A stretch of DNA of 64,000 bases from Aquimarina latercula DSM 2041. Its GTDB lineage: Bacteria > Bacteroidota > Bacteroidia > Flavobacteriales > Flavobacteriaceae. Where the stretch lies: assembly GCF_000430645.1 (NCBI RefSeq), contig NZ_KE387185.1, positions 345,780-409,779 on the forward strand, written 5' to 3'. This document shows positions 27,958-35,916 of this stretch, one piece after another. The notes under the pieces were generated by a model. That model did no database searches. It was not told the DNA's origin and worked only from the letters and a program-made list of their open reading frames with translations. Both the position numbers and the translations under genes were made by a program. Positions within the stretch are counted from its first letter, which is position 1. Every line of letters starts with the position of its first letter.

Positions 27958-29562
27958 ATGAAAAAGAATAATTTTTTATATCTGTTCCTAGTAATAGGTT
28001 TAATAATAATTAGTTGCAAAAATGATGATGATTTAATCGTTTTACCCCAAAACCAAAATCCAGGAAATTTCTTAATAGGTGTTAGTCAAGTTACAGCAAA
28101 TAGTTCGTTATTAAATTGGGATGCAGCAATTGACCCAGATGGTGATACTGTTTCGTATACAATAACACTAAACGGAACTGAAATAGCCTCCTCTCTTACA
28201 GATACGGAGTATTTATTAGAAGAACTTTCTCCTAATACTAATTATAACGGAACTGTTATAGCTTCTGATGGTAACAATGGTGCTACTCAAAGCACTTTTT
28301 CATTTACCTCAGCTGAAACAACAGGGGATATGGTAGCAATTGCCTGGGAGAAATCCTTTGGAGGCTCTGAAATTGATATTGCATATTCAATAGCACTTAC
28401 CACTGATGGAGGATATGTAATAGCAGGAGGATCCAATTCTGATGATGGTGATGTAGGAGGGAATAATGATGCAGACGGTTTTTTAGGAGGGGATTTTTGG
28501 GTAATTAAATTAAATGGTTCAGGAGATTTATTATGGGAAACTAATATTGGAGGCTCTTCGAATGATGATGTTTATAGTATACAACAAACATCAGATGGAG
28601 GATATATTGCAACAGGATCTAGTAATTCTCAAACAAGTATTGATGGAAGTCCTTCTTTTTTCGATTTTTGGGTTATAAAATTAGATGCATCCGGAAACGT
28701 GATTTGGGAAAATAATTATGGAGGAAGTGGAAATGAGGGTGCGAACTCTATTAACGAAACATCAGATGGAGGATATATCGTTGCTGGTTTCGCTGGTTCA
28801 TCAGATGGAAATGTAAGTGGTAATAATGGAATGATGGATTTTTGGATCATAAAAATAGATAGTTTAGGAGCTTTAGAATGGGAAAAAAACTTTGGAGGGA
28901 GTGAGTTTGATATCGCGAATTCAATAGAGCAAACTAACGATGGCGGATATATAGTAGGAGGATATACGGAATCTTTTGATGGTGATGTAAGTAATCATTA
29001 TGGTGACAGAGATTACTGGATTATAAAATTAGATCCTTCTGGAAACCTTGTCTGGGAAAAATCTCTAGGAGGCACATTAGAGGATTTTGCTAATGATGTT
29101 CATCAAACTATGGATAACGGGTATATCGTAGCAGGATTTTCTGAATCCTCTGATTTTGATGTTAGTAATAACAACGGAAAAAAAGATATGTGGATTGTTA
29201 AGTTAAATAGCTCAGGAGAAATAGTTTGGGAAACCAGTTTGGGAAGTTCAGAAAGTGATAGCGGTCAATCTATTCAGCAAACTACGGATCAAGGATATGT
29301 TGTCGCAGGTTACTCTGGAGCAAGTGATGGAGATGTAAGTACTAATAATGGTGGGTATCGAGACTATTGGATTGTTAAACTAAGTGATTTAGGAGAACTA
29401 TCTTGGGAAATTAGCGTTGGAGGTCCAGAACCAGATTATGCCAACGCAATTCAGCAAACCAACGATGGTTATATTGTAACAGGACATGTTCAAGGGCCTG
29501 GAGGTGATATTAGTGGTTCTGGTAAAGGTAAATGGGATTATTGGGTAGTAAAGTTAGAATAA
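27958..29562 (+). CDS. Lipoprotein with fibronectin III domain and seven propeller repeats
   Basis: The ATG at 27958 leads into a lipoprotein signal (GLIIISC, Cys about 20). The 534-residue protein then has a fibronectin type III-like domain (about 40-120; SSLLNWDAAIDPDGDTVSYTI, NTNYNGTVIASDGNNG). Seven repeats of about 55 residues follow, opening GGSEIDI, GGSSNDD, GGSGNEG, GGSEFDI, GGTLEDF, GSSESDS and GGPEPDY, each with DGGYIVAGY-like and DYWIIKLD-like strands. The repeats match those of the lipoproteins at 2111 and 3590. It is under the palindromic promoter A and is probably surface exposed. The role is unknown; adhesion or ligand binding is plausible. Confidence 0.87.
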   Translation: MKKNNFLYLFLVIGLIIISCKNDDDLIVLPQNQNPGNFLIGVSQVTANSSLLNWDAAIDPDGDTVSYTITLNGTEIASSLTDTEYLLEELSPNTNYNGTVIASDGNNGATQSTFSFTSAETTGDMVAIAWEKSFGGSEIDIAYSIALTTDGGYVIAGGSNSDDGDVGGNNDADGFLGGDFWVIKLNGSGDLLWETNIGGSSNDDVYSIQQTSDGGYIATGSSNSQTSIDGSPSFFDFWVIKLDASGNVIWENNYGGSGNEGANSINETSDGGYIVAGFAGSSDGNVSGNNGMMDFWIIKIDSLGALEWEKNFGGSEFDIANSIEQTNDGGYIVGGYTESFDGDVSNHYGDRDYWIIKLDPSGNLVWEKSLGGTLEDFANDVHQTMDNGYIVAGFSESSDFDVSNNNGKKDMWIVKLNSSGEIVWETSLGSSESDSGQSIQQTTDQGYVVAGYSGASDGDVSTNNGGYRDYWIVKLSDLGELSWEISVGGPEPDYANAIQQTNDGYIVTGHVQGPGGDISGSGKGKWDYWVVKLE

Positions 29563-29624
29563 ACAGTTAGACAAAATTATGTAGTGATAGAGTTTTTTTG
29601 TCCAATTTGCTTTTCATTACTTGT

Positions 29625-29672
29625 GGATCCTCATTATCTAACCTAACCGCAGTGATGAGGATCCTTTTTTTT
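29625..29672 (+). terminator. Terminator after the FN3-propeller lipoprotein gene
   Basis: GGATCCTCAT (29625-29634) pairs with ATGAGGATCC (29655-29664), and eight T residues follow. It lies 62 bp after the stop at 29562 and just before the TPR gene at 29684. Confidence 0.85.
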
Positions 29673-29683
29673 AAATTTAAGAT

Positions 29684-30994
29684 ATGAGACGATTTACAAT
29701 AATTTTAGTATGTACCTTTTCTACTTGTTTTTTTGGGTATTCTTGTTTTTGGGATTATGACACTATAGAAATGGAAAGAATGCAGTTTCCAGATGTAATT
29801 GAGTTAATATCAGGAAAGTTTTTAAGGCATTCACCAGAGTTTTATCAATGGCGAATACAAGATAGAAAGGAAAAACTAGAGAAATCTCCGGATAACTTAG
29901 AACTATATGATGATCTTGCCGTTGCGTATTCAAAAATTGGTGATGATCCTAAAGCAATTCAAATTATTCTAAAAAAGGATAGTATCGCTCCTAATAACTA
30001 TAAAACATATGCTAATCTCGGAACTTTCTACATCCATAATAATCAATTAGAAAAAGGAATAGAATATATTGACAAAGCAATTGCAATAAATCCAGAAGCT
30101 CATTTCGGAAGAGAGATTTATCAACGACATTTAGTTGAATATGTACTAAGTAAAAGGAAAAACGGAAAAGTTGTTCTTCCATTATCATTGGGATTTGATG
30201 ATACTCGTGGAGGTTTTCCTATAAAGACATTTGATAATTTTTATACTTTTATAAGTGATAAATACTATAGTAAGAAAGCAGATACTATAGAAAAGAAATT
30301 ATTGCCAAAAGAAGAACTTCAAAAAGCAGTCAAAGGCGTTATGGGGATGATGAAGTTTGGTAATTATGACTCACCAATTTTACTAGAAGCCCTAGGAGAT
30401 TTATTAATGGCAAGTGGTTGGAAAAGTGGAGCAAGACAATTAGCCGCAAGAGCATATTTTAAGGCTTCTTACCACAGCAAAGAAAAAGCTACAAAGGAGT
30501 TGTATGATCAGAAGATTGCACTTACACTCTATTACCAGTATACAAAAAGAAGAGGTGGTCGATTTACAATCGATGAGCTAGAAAAATTATTAAAAGAGGA
30601 AATTACAGAAGGAACTGCATATTATGAAAAAATACGTAAAGACGAGATCAGGTGGATAGAACTTGACAAAGATCCGGAGATTGAGTTTTCAAAAAAATAT
30701 TATCAAGAACCATCACTTGGGACACGAATTCAGGAAGCAAGTACTTCAATAGATATAGTTGAAAATAATTATCAAAAATATAAACCAGATGAGACGACTC
30801 ATCTAAAACTATCGTCAAAAGACACTATTTTTTTGAAGGATAATCTAGAAACTGAAACTGATACAAAACTAGAAAAAGAACAAAAGGCAACAGATAATAA
30901 TCAAACGAATATACCTACCATAGTTTTCTTCATAATTCCTGTTGTTATTATCATTTTAGTGTACGCTATTAAAGTTCGTGGAACAAAATTTTAG
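29684..30994 (+). CDS. TPR-repeat membrane protein
   Basis: This 436-residue protein has an N-terminal hydrophobic export signal, tetratricopeptide repeats (about 65-135; ELYDDLAVAYSKIGDDPKAI, TYANLGTFYIHNNQLEKGIEYIDKAI), a longer helical region, and a C-terminal transmembrane helix (about 405-425; TIVFFIIPVVIIILVYAI) with a basic end. TPR units mediate protein contacts, and here they would sit in the periplasm tethered to the inner membrane. A terminator immediately upstream separates it from the FN3-propeller gene. The next gene starts 33 bp downstream and may be co-transcribed. Confidence 0.8.
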   Translation: MRRFTIILVCTFSTCFFGYSCFWDYDTIEMERMQFPDVIELISGKFLRHSPEFYQWRIQDRKEKLEKSPDNLELYDDLAVAYSKIGDDPKAIQIILKKDSIAPNNYKTYANLGTFYIHNNQLEKGIEYIDKAIAINPEAHFGREIYQRHLVEYVLSKRKNGKVVLPLSLGFDDTRGGFPIKTFDNFYTFISDKYYSKKADTIEKKLLPKEELQKAVKGVMGMMKFGNYDSPILLEALGDLLMASGWKSGARQLAARAYFKASYHSKEKATKELYDQKIALTLYYQYTKRRGGRFTIDELEKLLKEEITEGTAYYEKIRKDEIRWIELDKDPEIEFSKKYYQEPSLGTRIQEASTSIDIVENNYQKYKPDETTHLKLSSKDTIFLKDNLETETDTKLEKEQKATDNNQTNIPTIVFFIIPVVIIILVYAIKVRGTKF

Positions 30995-31027
30995 TAAAAC
31001 TCTTTTGCAAAAGAAATCATATCTAAA

Positions 31028-31531
31028 ATGAGGTATATAGTATTTTTTATTGCGTTAGTTAGTATTTCCGAATCTCATGCGCAACATTGCCCTTGGGATT
31101 TGTCGTCAATTGTAATAGTTGATGTTAGTGAATCTAAAACAGGGAAAACAATCAATGGTTTGAAAATTATTGTAACAGATTCTAAAGGAAATCCGTATGA
31201 AAATGAATCTTATGGAGAAAACGGAACAAATGAATTGGTGTTTACTCAAAATATAGACAAGATTATACAGAAACGCTCTAGTTTTAATCAATTCCCATTA
31301 TGTAATGGTTGCTATATACTAATAGTCTCGGGAAAAGGGAAATTGTATGAGAAATTTATAATGATAAAAGATACTACTTTCAAAAAAAGACAACATTTTC
31401 AAACCAAAATCGTAAAAATTAAGCCGGAAAATACTCAAAGCCTCTGTAGAGAAAGTCCTATTTGGAGTAACAATGATTTTTTAAACAAAATGAAGATTAA
31501 TGTACTATTAAACAAGAGGGGTCTTCCATAA
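31028..31531 (+). CDS. Small exported hypothetical protein
   Basis: This 167-residue protein has a clear Sec signal peptide (ending SHAQ, about residue 19). A beta-rich body follows with four cysteines (CPWD, LCNGC, SLCRESP) that could form disulphides in the periplasm. The middle (SIVIVDVSESKTGKTINGLKIIVTDSKGNPY) resembles a carboxypeptidase-regulatory-like or Ig-like beta-sandwich, but this is weak. It follows the TPR gene by 33 bp. Function not recognised. Confidence 0.7.
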   Translation: MRYIVFFIALVSISESHAQHCPWDLSSIVIVDVSESKTGKTINGLKIIVTDSKGNPYENESYGENGTNELVFTQNIDKIIQKRSSFNQFPLCNGCYILIVSGKGKLYEKFIMIKDTTFKKRQHFQTKIVKIKPENTQSLCRESPIWSNNDFLNKMKINVLLNKRGLP

Positions 31532-31564
31532 TAGATATGACATCTTTAAAAGTCCTAAATAATA

Positions 31565-31625
31565 TCCGGATTCTTTGAAATTCAATGTTTTCGGACATCT
31601 AAGAGCAAGAGTCACAATACTTTTA
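31565..31625 (+). promoter_or_regulatory. Palindromic operator plus -7 box, copy B
   Basis: 31-bp inverted repeat (31565-31595), left arm TCCGGATTCTTTGAA, centre A, right arm TTCAATGTTTTCGGA. Then 22 bp and a -7-like box TACTTTTA (31618-31625). The box ends 25 bp before the ATG at 31651. Confidence 0.85.
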
Positions 31626-31650
31626 ATGTATTAACTAAAAATTATTTTAC

Positions 31651-32139
31651 ATGAAAAAACAAATCAAAAAACTAGCACTATTTTGTATAATAGCACTAGT
31701 TGCATCGTGCTCAAAACCTGAATTAGACAATACAGATGAAACCTTAGCTACACCAAAAGTCGAAATTGTAGAAAGTGCAAAAGACTGGGGATTTCCGGGT
31801 GATGATGAATGGCAAATTCCACATCTTGTTGGGGTGTACGGTCCTTCTTCTTTAGATGCCTATGAGGTAGGAACGTATTCATATTTTTTGCCAAAAGATG
31901 TATTAGCTTCACTTCCTAGTAGCCTAAGAGGTTTTAGAATAAGATTTTGGGCAGAAAATACTTTTGGGTTTCTAATACCAATTCAAACCGATAACGTAGG
32001 TGCTAGTACTTCAAGCCTTAGTTTTCCTGTGTATGGAAGTGGTAGCACAACTAGGTGGCGCATAGAATATATGGTATATAATAAAAAAACAGGATCAGTT
32101 GTTGATTCAAAATTTAAAGATGTCTTAGTCACTAATTAA
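31651..32139 (+). CDS. Lipoprotein with a single beta-sandwich-like domain
   Basis: This 162-residue protein has a lipoprotein signal (LVASC, Cys 20) and a short acidic linker. A compact domain of about 110 residues follows, rich in aromatic and beta-branched residues (GVYGPSSLDAYEVGTYSYFL, GFRIRFWAENTF, TRWRIEYMVYNKKTG). The strand pattern suggests an Ig-like fold. I do not recognise a family. It has its own palindromic promoter (copy B) 25 bp upstream and its own terminator downstream, so it is a one-gene unit of the proposed regulon. Confidence 0.8.
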   Translation: MKKQIKKLALFCIIALVASCSKPELDNTDETLATPKVEIVESAKDWGFPGDDEWQIPHLVGVYGPSSLDAYEVGTYSYFLPKDVLASLPSSLRGFRIRFWAENTFGFLIPIQTDNVGASTSSLSFPVYGSGSTTRWRIEYMVYNKKTGSVVDSKFKDVLVTN

Positions 32140-32145
32140 TAAAAT

Positions 32146-32180
32146 AACCAAGTGGGTTGAATACTCAACCCACTTGGTTT
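32146..32180 (+). terminator. Terminator hairpin after the copy-B lipoprotein gene
   Basis: AACCAAGTGGGTTGA (32146-32160) pairs perfectly with TCAACCCACTTGGTT (32165-32179), giving a 15-bp stem. The following T tract is short, so termination may be partial. It separates the gene ending at 32139 from promoter copy C. Confidence 0.7.
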
Positions 32181-32204
32181 AGATTATGTATTTGTAAAAA
32201 AATA

Positions 32205-32265
32205 TCCGAATTCTTTGAAATTCAAACTTCTCGGACATGTAAGGTAAAATTGGAGGTTATTTTTG
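32205..32265 (+). promoter_or_regulatory. Palindromic operator plus -7 box, copy C
   Basis: 31-bp inverted repeat (32205-32235), left arm TCCGAATTCTTTGAA, centre A, right arm TTCAAACTTCTCGGA. Then 22 bp and a perfect -7 box TATTTTTG (32258-32265), 26 bp before the ATG at 32292. This is the cleanest copy. Confidence 0.88.
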
Positions 32266-32291
32266 ATCATATGTTATTAAAAACGTGTGAT

Positions 32292-33317
32292 ATGAAAAAT
32301 AGATTTAGAATTGGATACATTTTTAGGCTATTAACAGTTTTGTTGATTGTTTGTAGTTGTGAATTAAAAGAAGAAGATATACATGAAGAGGCTTCTCAGG
32401 TTTCTTCAGAAAAAATGCTCCCAATAGGTGGAATTACGCTTCCAAATACTGTAGTAAATGAAGAAACTCCATATGGAGGAAGAGCAGCTCATACTTCAAC
32501 CGTGTTTGATGATAAAATGTGGGTGATTGCGGGCATCAGAAACCAATTTACGTATAACGATGTTTGGAGTAGCAAAGATGGTAAAAATTGGGAAGAAGTA
32601 AATCCTAATGCGTCATTTGCAGAGCGTTATGGTCATACTATGACTGTAGCGGATAAGAACATGTGGATTGTAGGAGGTACTCAAGGAAATCAGTACTTTA
32701 ATGATGTTTGGCGCAGTACTAATGGAAAGGATTGGATACAGACTGCAAAAAATGCTCCTTTTTCTGCACGTAGATGGCACACGCTGGCAAGCATAGAAAA
32801 CAGGATGTTTTTGATTGGTGGGTTAAGTGATAATTTTGATGTAAAAGGAGATGTGTGGATTAGTAGTGATGGAGTACAATGGAACTTGGTAACGAATCTA
32901 GCTCCATTTGGCAGGCGATATGGACATGCAACGGTGGTATATGATAATAAAATATGGGTTATCGGAGGATACGACAATAATGGAAATTACCTAAATGATG
33001 TTTGGTATTCTATAAATGGATTTCAATGGAATTTAGCTACTACTAGCACTCAGTTTTCTCCTAGAAGAAATCACGCTGTTACCGTAAGTGAAAAAGGAAT
33101 GTGGTTAACAGCAGGTATAGGTCCTAAAAATGATTATTATGATGATATTTGGTTTAGTCAAGATGGGATTGCTTGGGAGCATGTGAATGTGAAGAAAAAA
33201 TTTCCTTCTAGAGGATATCATACTTCTTTATATTTTGCTAATAAATTATTAGTTCTTAATGGTTTTAGTCTGGAAAATGGTGCTACATATTTTCAGGATA
33301 TGTGGGGATATCAATAA
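32292..33317 (+). CDS. Kelch-repeat lipoprotein
   Basis: The ATG at 32292 starts a lipoprotein signal (LIVCSC, Cys about 25). An open frame extends upstream but runs through promoter copy C, so that extension is rejected. The 341-residue product carries about six kelch-like repeats (RAAHTSTVFDDKMWVIAGI, RYGHTMTVADKNMWIVGG, RRWHTLASIENRMFLIGG, RYGHATVVYDNKIWVIGG, RRNHAVTVSEKGMWLTAG, RGYHTSLYFANKLLVLNG), each with D-V/I-W-x-S and W at fixed distance. They should form a six-bladed propeller on the cell surface. No catalytic residues are evident. The gene at 33352 follows by 34 bp and may be co-transcribed. Confidence 0.87.
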   Translation: MKNRFRIGYIFRLLTVLLIVCSCELKEEDIHEEASQVSSEKMLPIGGITLPNTVVNEETPYGGRAAHTSTVFDDKMWVIAGIRNQFTYNDVWSSKDGKNWEEVNPNASFAERYGHTMTVADKNMWIVGGTQGNQYFNDVWRSTNGKDWIQTAKNAPFSARRWHTLASIENRMFLIGGLSDNFDVKGDVWISSDGVQWNLVTNLAPFGRRYGHATVVYDNKIWVIGGYDNNGNYLNDVWYSINGFQWNLATTSTQFSPRRNHAVTVSEKGMWLTAGIGPKNDYYDDIWFSQDGIAWEHVNVKKKFPSRGYHTSLYFANKLLVLNGFSLENGATYFQDMWGYQ

Positions 33318-33351
33318 TACTTGATAAGGTAAAAACAGGCTAGGTTTCGAT

Positions 33352-33882
33352 ATGAGATTAATCAGGTTTTTAATGATTTTTATGCTAGTAATAGGTTGTG
33401 GTGATGATGATTCTTTAATCGATCAGATTTCTCCATCTTTTAGTATTACACCTATACCAATTGATCAGGTTAGTTCATTTATTCCATTTGGCGAGTCGTT
33501 AACTCCAACTCAACAAAACCCAGCGATTGAATATTTCACCAACCAATCGGATATAGAGGTAAGAGCAGTTTGTGACGGTGTTGTTGAAGATATCAGAATG
33601 AATATAAATATTGAGGATTTAGAGGTATGGATAAAACCAAGTAATAATTCTAACTGGCTCATTATTTATGACCATGCATTGGATATAAATATTTCTGTTG
33701 GTGATCAAGTGGATGCAGGTCAGATTATTGGTGTTATTGGTATTGGAAACAGGACAGAACTTCAAGTAAATGATGATCAAAATATAGCAAGGTGTCCACT
33801 ACAATTCGGAACAGAAAATTTTGTACAACAACACATTAACTTTTCTGAAGAATGGTGTACTGCAGAAACAGTTATTCCTTAG
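33352..33882 (+). CDS. Lipoprotein resembling a degenerate M23 peptidase domain
   Basis: This 176-residue protein has a lipoprotein signal (VIGC, Cys about 16) and a domain whose core (VRAVCDGVVEDIRMN, WLIIYDHALDINISVGDQVDAGQIIGVIG) has the strand order of the duplicated hybrid motif seen in M23/LytM peptidases and biotinyl-lipoyl folds. The zinc ligands of active M23 enzymes (HxxxD and HxH) are not present: the expected positions read NPAIEY and TELQVN. I infer a non-catalytic binding protein, perhaps for peptidoglycan. Three later cysteines may form disulphides. It lies 34 bp after the kelch gene. Confidence 0.65.
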   Translation: MRLIRFLMIFMLVIGCGDDDSLIDQISPSFSITPIPIDQVSSFIPFGESLTPTQQNPAIEYFTNQSDIEVRAVCDGVVEDIRMNINIEDLEVWIKPSNNSNWLIIYDHALDINISVGDQVDAGQIIGVIGIGNRTELQVNDDQNIARCPLQFGTENFVQQHINFSEEWCTAETVIP

Positions 33883-33946
33883 TAGGTCATCGATAAAATT
33901 TAATATGAGTTAAATAATTGCTTTATAGATTGTTAAGGGTGTGGGA

Positions 33947-34603
33947 ATGAATTACAGTAAAAAATATAATTATCTTGATTTTAGAGAGTTTTTACAATAT
34001 CCCTATTACCAGAAGATAGCGCGATTGAGCAGTGCAAAAAGATTACTTGAGTATCAAGTCGAATTCATTGATATATACTCAAAATATATCCCACTATATC
34101 CTTCGGTCAAATGCGAACGCTTAGAATTTTTATATCTCTGTTATAGAACTGTGCAGGCTATGGATGAAAAACTGTTTCAGGATTTTGTCAATTTTAATTG
34201 GAGAGGAATAGTATGGGCTTGTTGGACAGGTTGCATAACGCCATATCCAAAATCATATATGATAGAACAGCTAAAAGAAATAGAAGATGATCTGCCTTAT
34301 AATAAATGGTTAATAGAAACTGCTGTCAACATTTTATCCGGAAAAAGTAAGGATGATGAATTATATAAGTACATATCTAAATTAAAATACTTCATAGGAT
34401 TAATGCCAAGAGTGGAAATACCTTTACGGCCATTACCTAGTGAAAAACAATTACATAATCAGGAAATATTTAGAAATAGATTAAAAACAATTTATCAGAC
34501 GAAAGGCACAAATGAAGCAATCATTTTTTTTCAAAAAAATAAGTCTTCAATTTATGATGTGAGCTATAAAGAGTGGCTAAGAAATATATCCAAAATAAAG
34601 TAA
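33947..34603 (+). CDS. Hypothetical cytoplasmic protein
   Basis: This 218-residue protein without signal or membrane segment is rich in Tyr, Lys and Leu and mostly helical. The ATG at 33947 is preferred to a GTG two codons upstream. Distinct stretches are WRGIVWACWTGCITPYP and a C-terminal helical part with IFFQKNKSSIYDVSYKEWLRN. I do not recognise a family. It is one of very few non-exported products in this island. The next gene starts 63 bp later. Confidence 0.65.
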   Translation: MNYSKKYNYLDFREFLQYPYYQKIARLSSAKRLLEYQVEFIDIYSKYIPLYPSVKCERLEFLYLCYRTVQAMDEKLFQDFVNFNWRGIVWACWTGCITPYPKSYMIEQLKEIEDDLPYNKWLIETAVNILSGKSKDDELYKYISKLKYFIGLMPRVEIPLRPLPSEKQLHNQEIFRNRLKTIYQTKGTNEAIIFFQKNKSSIYDVSYKEWLRNISKIK

Positions 34604-34666
34604 AAAAAGCTCTTTTAAATTCGGTTAACAACTTAATATTTAAATAAATAATTTAAAAAAAACGTT

Positions 34667-35287
34667 ATGAACTTGATAAAAAAAATACTCATAGTTTTCA
34701 TACTATGTCAAGGCTTTTTAAACGCACAACAACAAAATTCGATTTCGGTTATTGGTGAAGCGAATAAAACAAATGAAATCAACACCTATATTGTAAATGT
34801 AGAATTTAGGGAAGTTATAGGTTATAAGAATAGAAATAATATTAATATAAAAAGCAAAACAGTAAGCGAATTAGAAAAGGAATTTGCAGCTGCATTAAGC
34901 AAAGTGAATATTAATTTCAGTCGTTTCGAAGAGGATATAATGTATCGTATTTCTTCTTATGATTATACAAACTCTTCTTTTTATTTTTACAAGACAACTT
35001 CGTTAGATGAAGTAAAAAAAATAATAAGTCAAAAAATAGAAGGTGTCACTAATACTAAAGTAGATATTATTGCTAAGGAAATGACCAATGAACAAATTGG
35101 AAAATTAACTAAAGAGGCTGTAGATGATGCGAGAAAAACAGCTGATCAGATAGCTATCAATATAGGAAAGAAAGTAGGAGACGTTATCCAAATTGAAAAC
35201 CCAAATAACAAATACAAATATTATAATGCGGTGGCCGTAAAGGAGCCAACAAAGTATTATATTAAGGTTGTTTTTTCGCTAGAATAA
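34667..35287 (+). CDS. SIMPL-domain (DUF541) exported protein
   Basis: This 206-residue protein has a Sec signal peptide (ending LNAQ, about residue 21). A SIMPL-type domain follows, opening ISVIGEANKTNEINTY and containing the helix EAVDDARKTADQIAINIG, then KKVGDVIQIEN, which is characteristic. SIMPL proteins are periplasmic or outer-membrane proteins of unclear biochemical function, linked in some bacteria to oxidative stress. The downstream lipoprotein gene begins 2 bp after its stop, so the two are translationally close and almost certainly co-transcribed. Confidence 0.8.
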   Translation: MNLIKKILIVFILCQGFLNAQQQNSISVIGEANKTNEINTYIVNVEFREVIGYKNRNNINIKSKTVSELEKEFAAALSKVNINFSRFEEDIMYRISSYDYTNSSFYFYKTTSLDEVKKIISQKIEGVTNTKVDIIAKEMTNEQIGKLTKEAVDDARKTADQIAINIGKKVGDVIQIENPNNKYKYYNAVAVKEPTKYYIKVVFSLE

Positions 35288-35289
35288 TT

Positions 35290-35904
35290 ATGATTAAAAT
35301 AGTTCAAATGAATCCAGTTTTATTAATGTGCCTATTATGTTTCCTAGGTTTAAGTTGTAATACTAAATCAAAGAATTTAGAAAAGGTTTCTAGTATTGAA
35401 ACCAAAGTAGAGGATACACTTGCTATAGGATATACCTATTGGTGGCCACAAAATGGTCCTTTTATTGGTAATTGTGGCGAAAAATACAGTCTGGTTTTTC
35501 AAGGAACTATTAATGAAATTTATAAAAAAACCGAAAAAGAACAGTATGAATTTCAAACGGGAATTGTAAGAATAGATGAGGTGCTTCTTTCAAAAGAACT
35601 TAAAAACAGCAGCTACCAAGAAGAAACATACGTTTCTTCTGATTGTTTTGCTAATGTAGATGTTAAGAAAGGAGATAAAGTGATCGTTTTTTGTTATGAA
35701 TATGAAGGTAGTAATAGTATTCCTGGTGGAAAATCAATACTAAAGATTAGCGAGGGTAATGATCCAATTGTAACATCAATAAAACGATACATTCAATCAG
35801 ACCAAAATCCCCTGTCTATCGAAGATGATGTACACATTTGGGAAGAAATAGAACTTGGATCAGAACTGAGACAAATTATTTCTTGTAAAAGAACTATTCT
35901 CTAA
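35290..35904 (+). CDS. Lipoprotein of unknown function
   Basis: This 204-residue protein begins 2 bp after the SIMPL gene. A second in-frame ATG (35308) lies closer to the hydrophobic signal and is also possible. The lipobox is FLGLSC. The body has cysteines in FIGNCGEKY and SSDCFANVDVKKGDKVIVFCYEYEG, and this beta-rich OB-like or TIMP-like pattern would fit an NTR-type fold. That is only a suggestion. The C-terminal part is acidic and helical. Confidence 0.7.
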   Translation: MIKIVQMNPVLLMCLLCFLGLSCNTKSKNLEKVSSIETKVEDTLAIGYTYWWPQNGPFIGNCGEKYSLVFQGTINEIYKKTEKEQYEFQTGIVRIDEVLLSKELKNSSYQEETYVSSDCFANVDVKKGDKVIVFCYEYEGSNSIPGGKSILKISEGNDPIVTSIKRYIQSDQNPLSIEDDVHIWEEIELGSELRQIISCKRTIL

Positions 35905-35916
35905 AATTAAAACCCA

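Noticed and set aside
32157..32291. Upstream in-frame extension of the kelch lipoprotein gene
   Set aside because: It would run through promoter copy C and bury the lipoprotein signal 45 residues inside the protein. The ATG at 32292 is at the same distance from the -7 box as in the sister genes.
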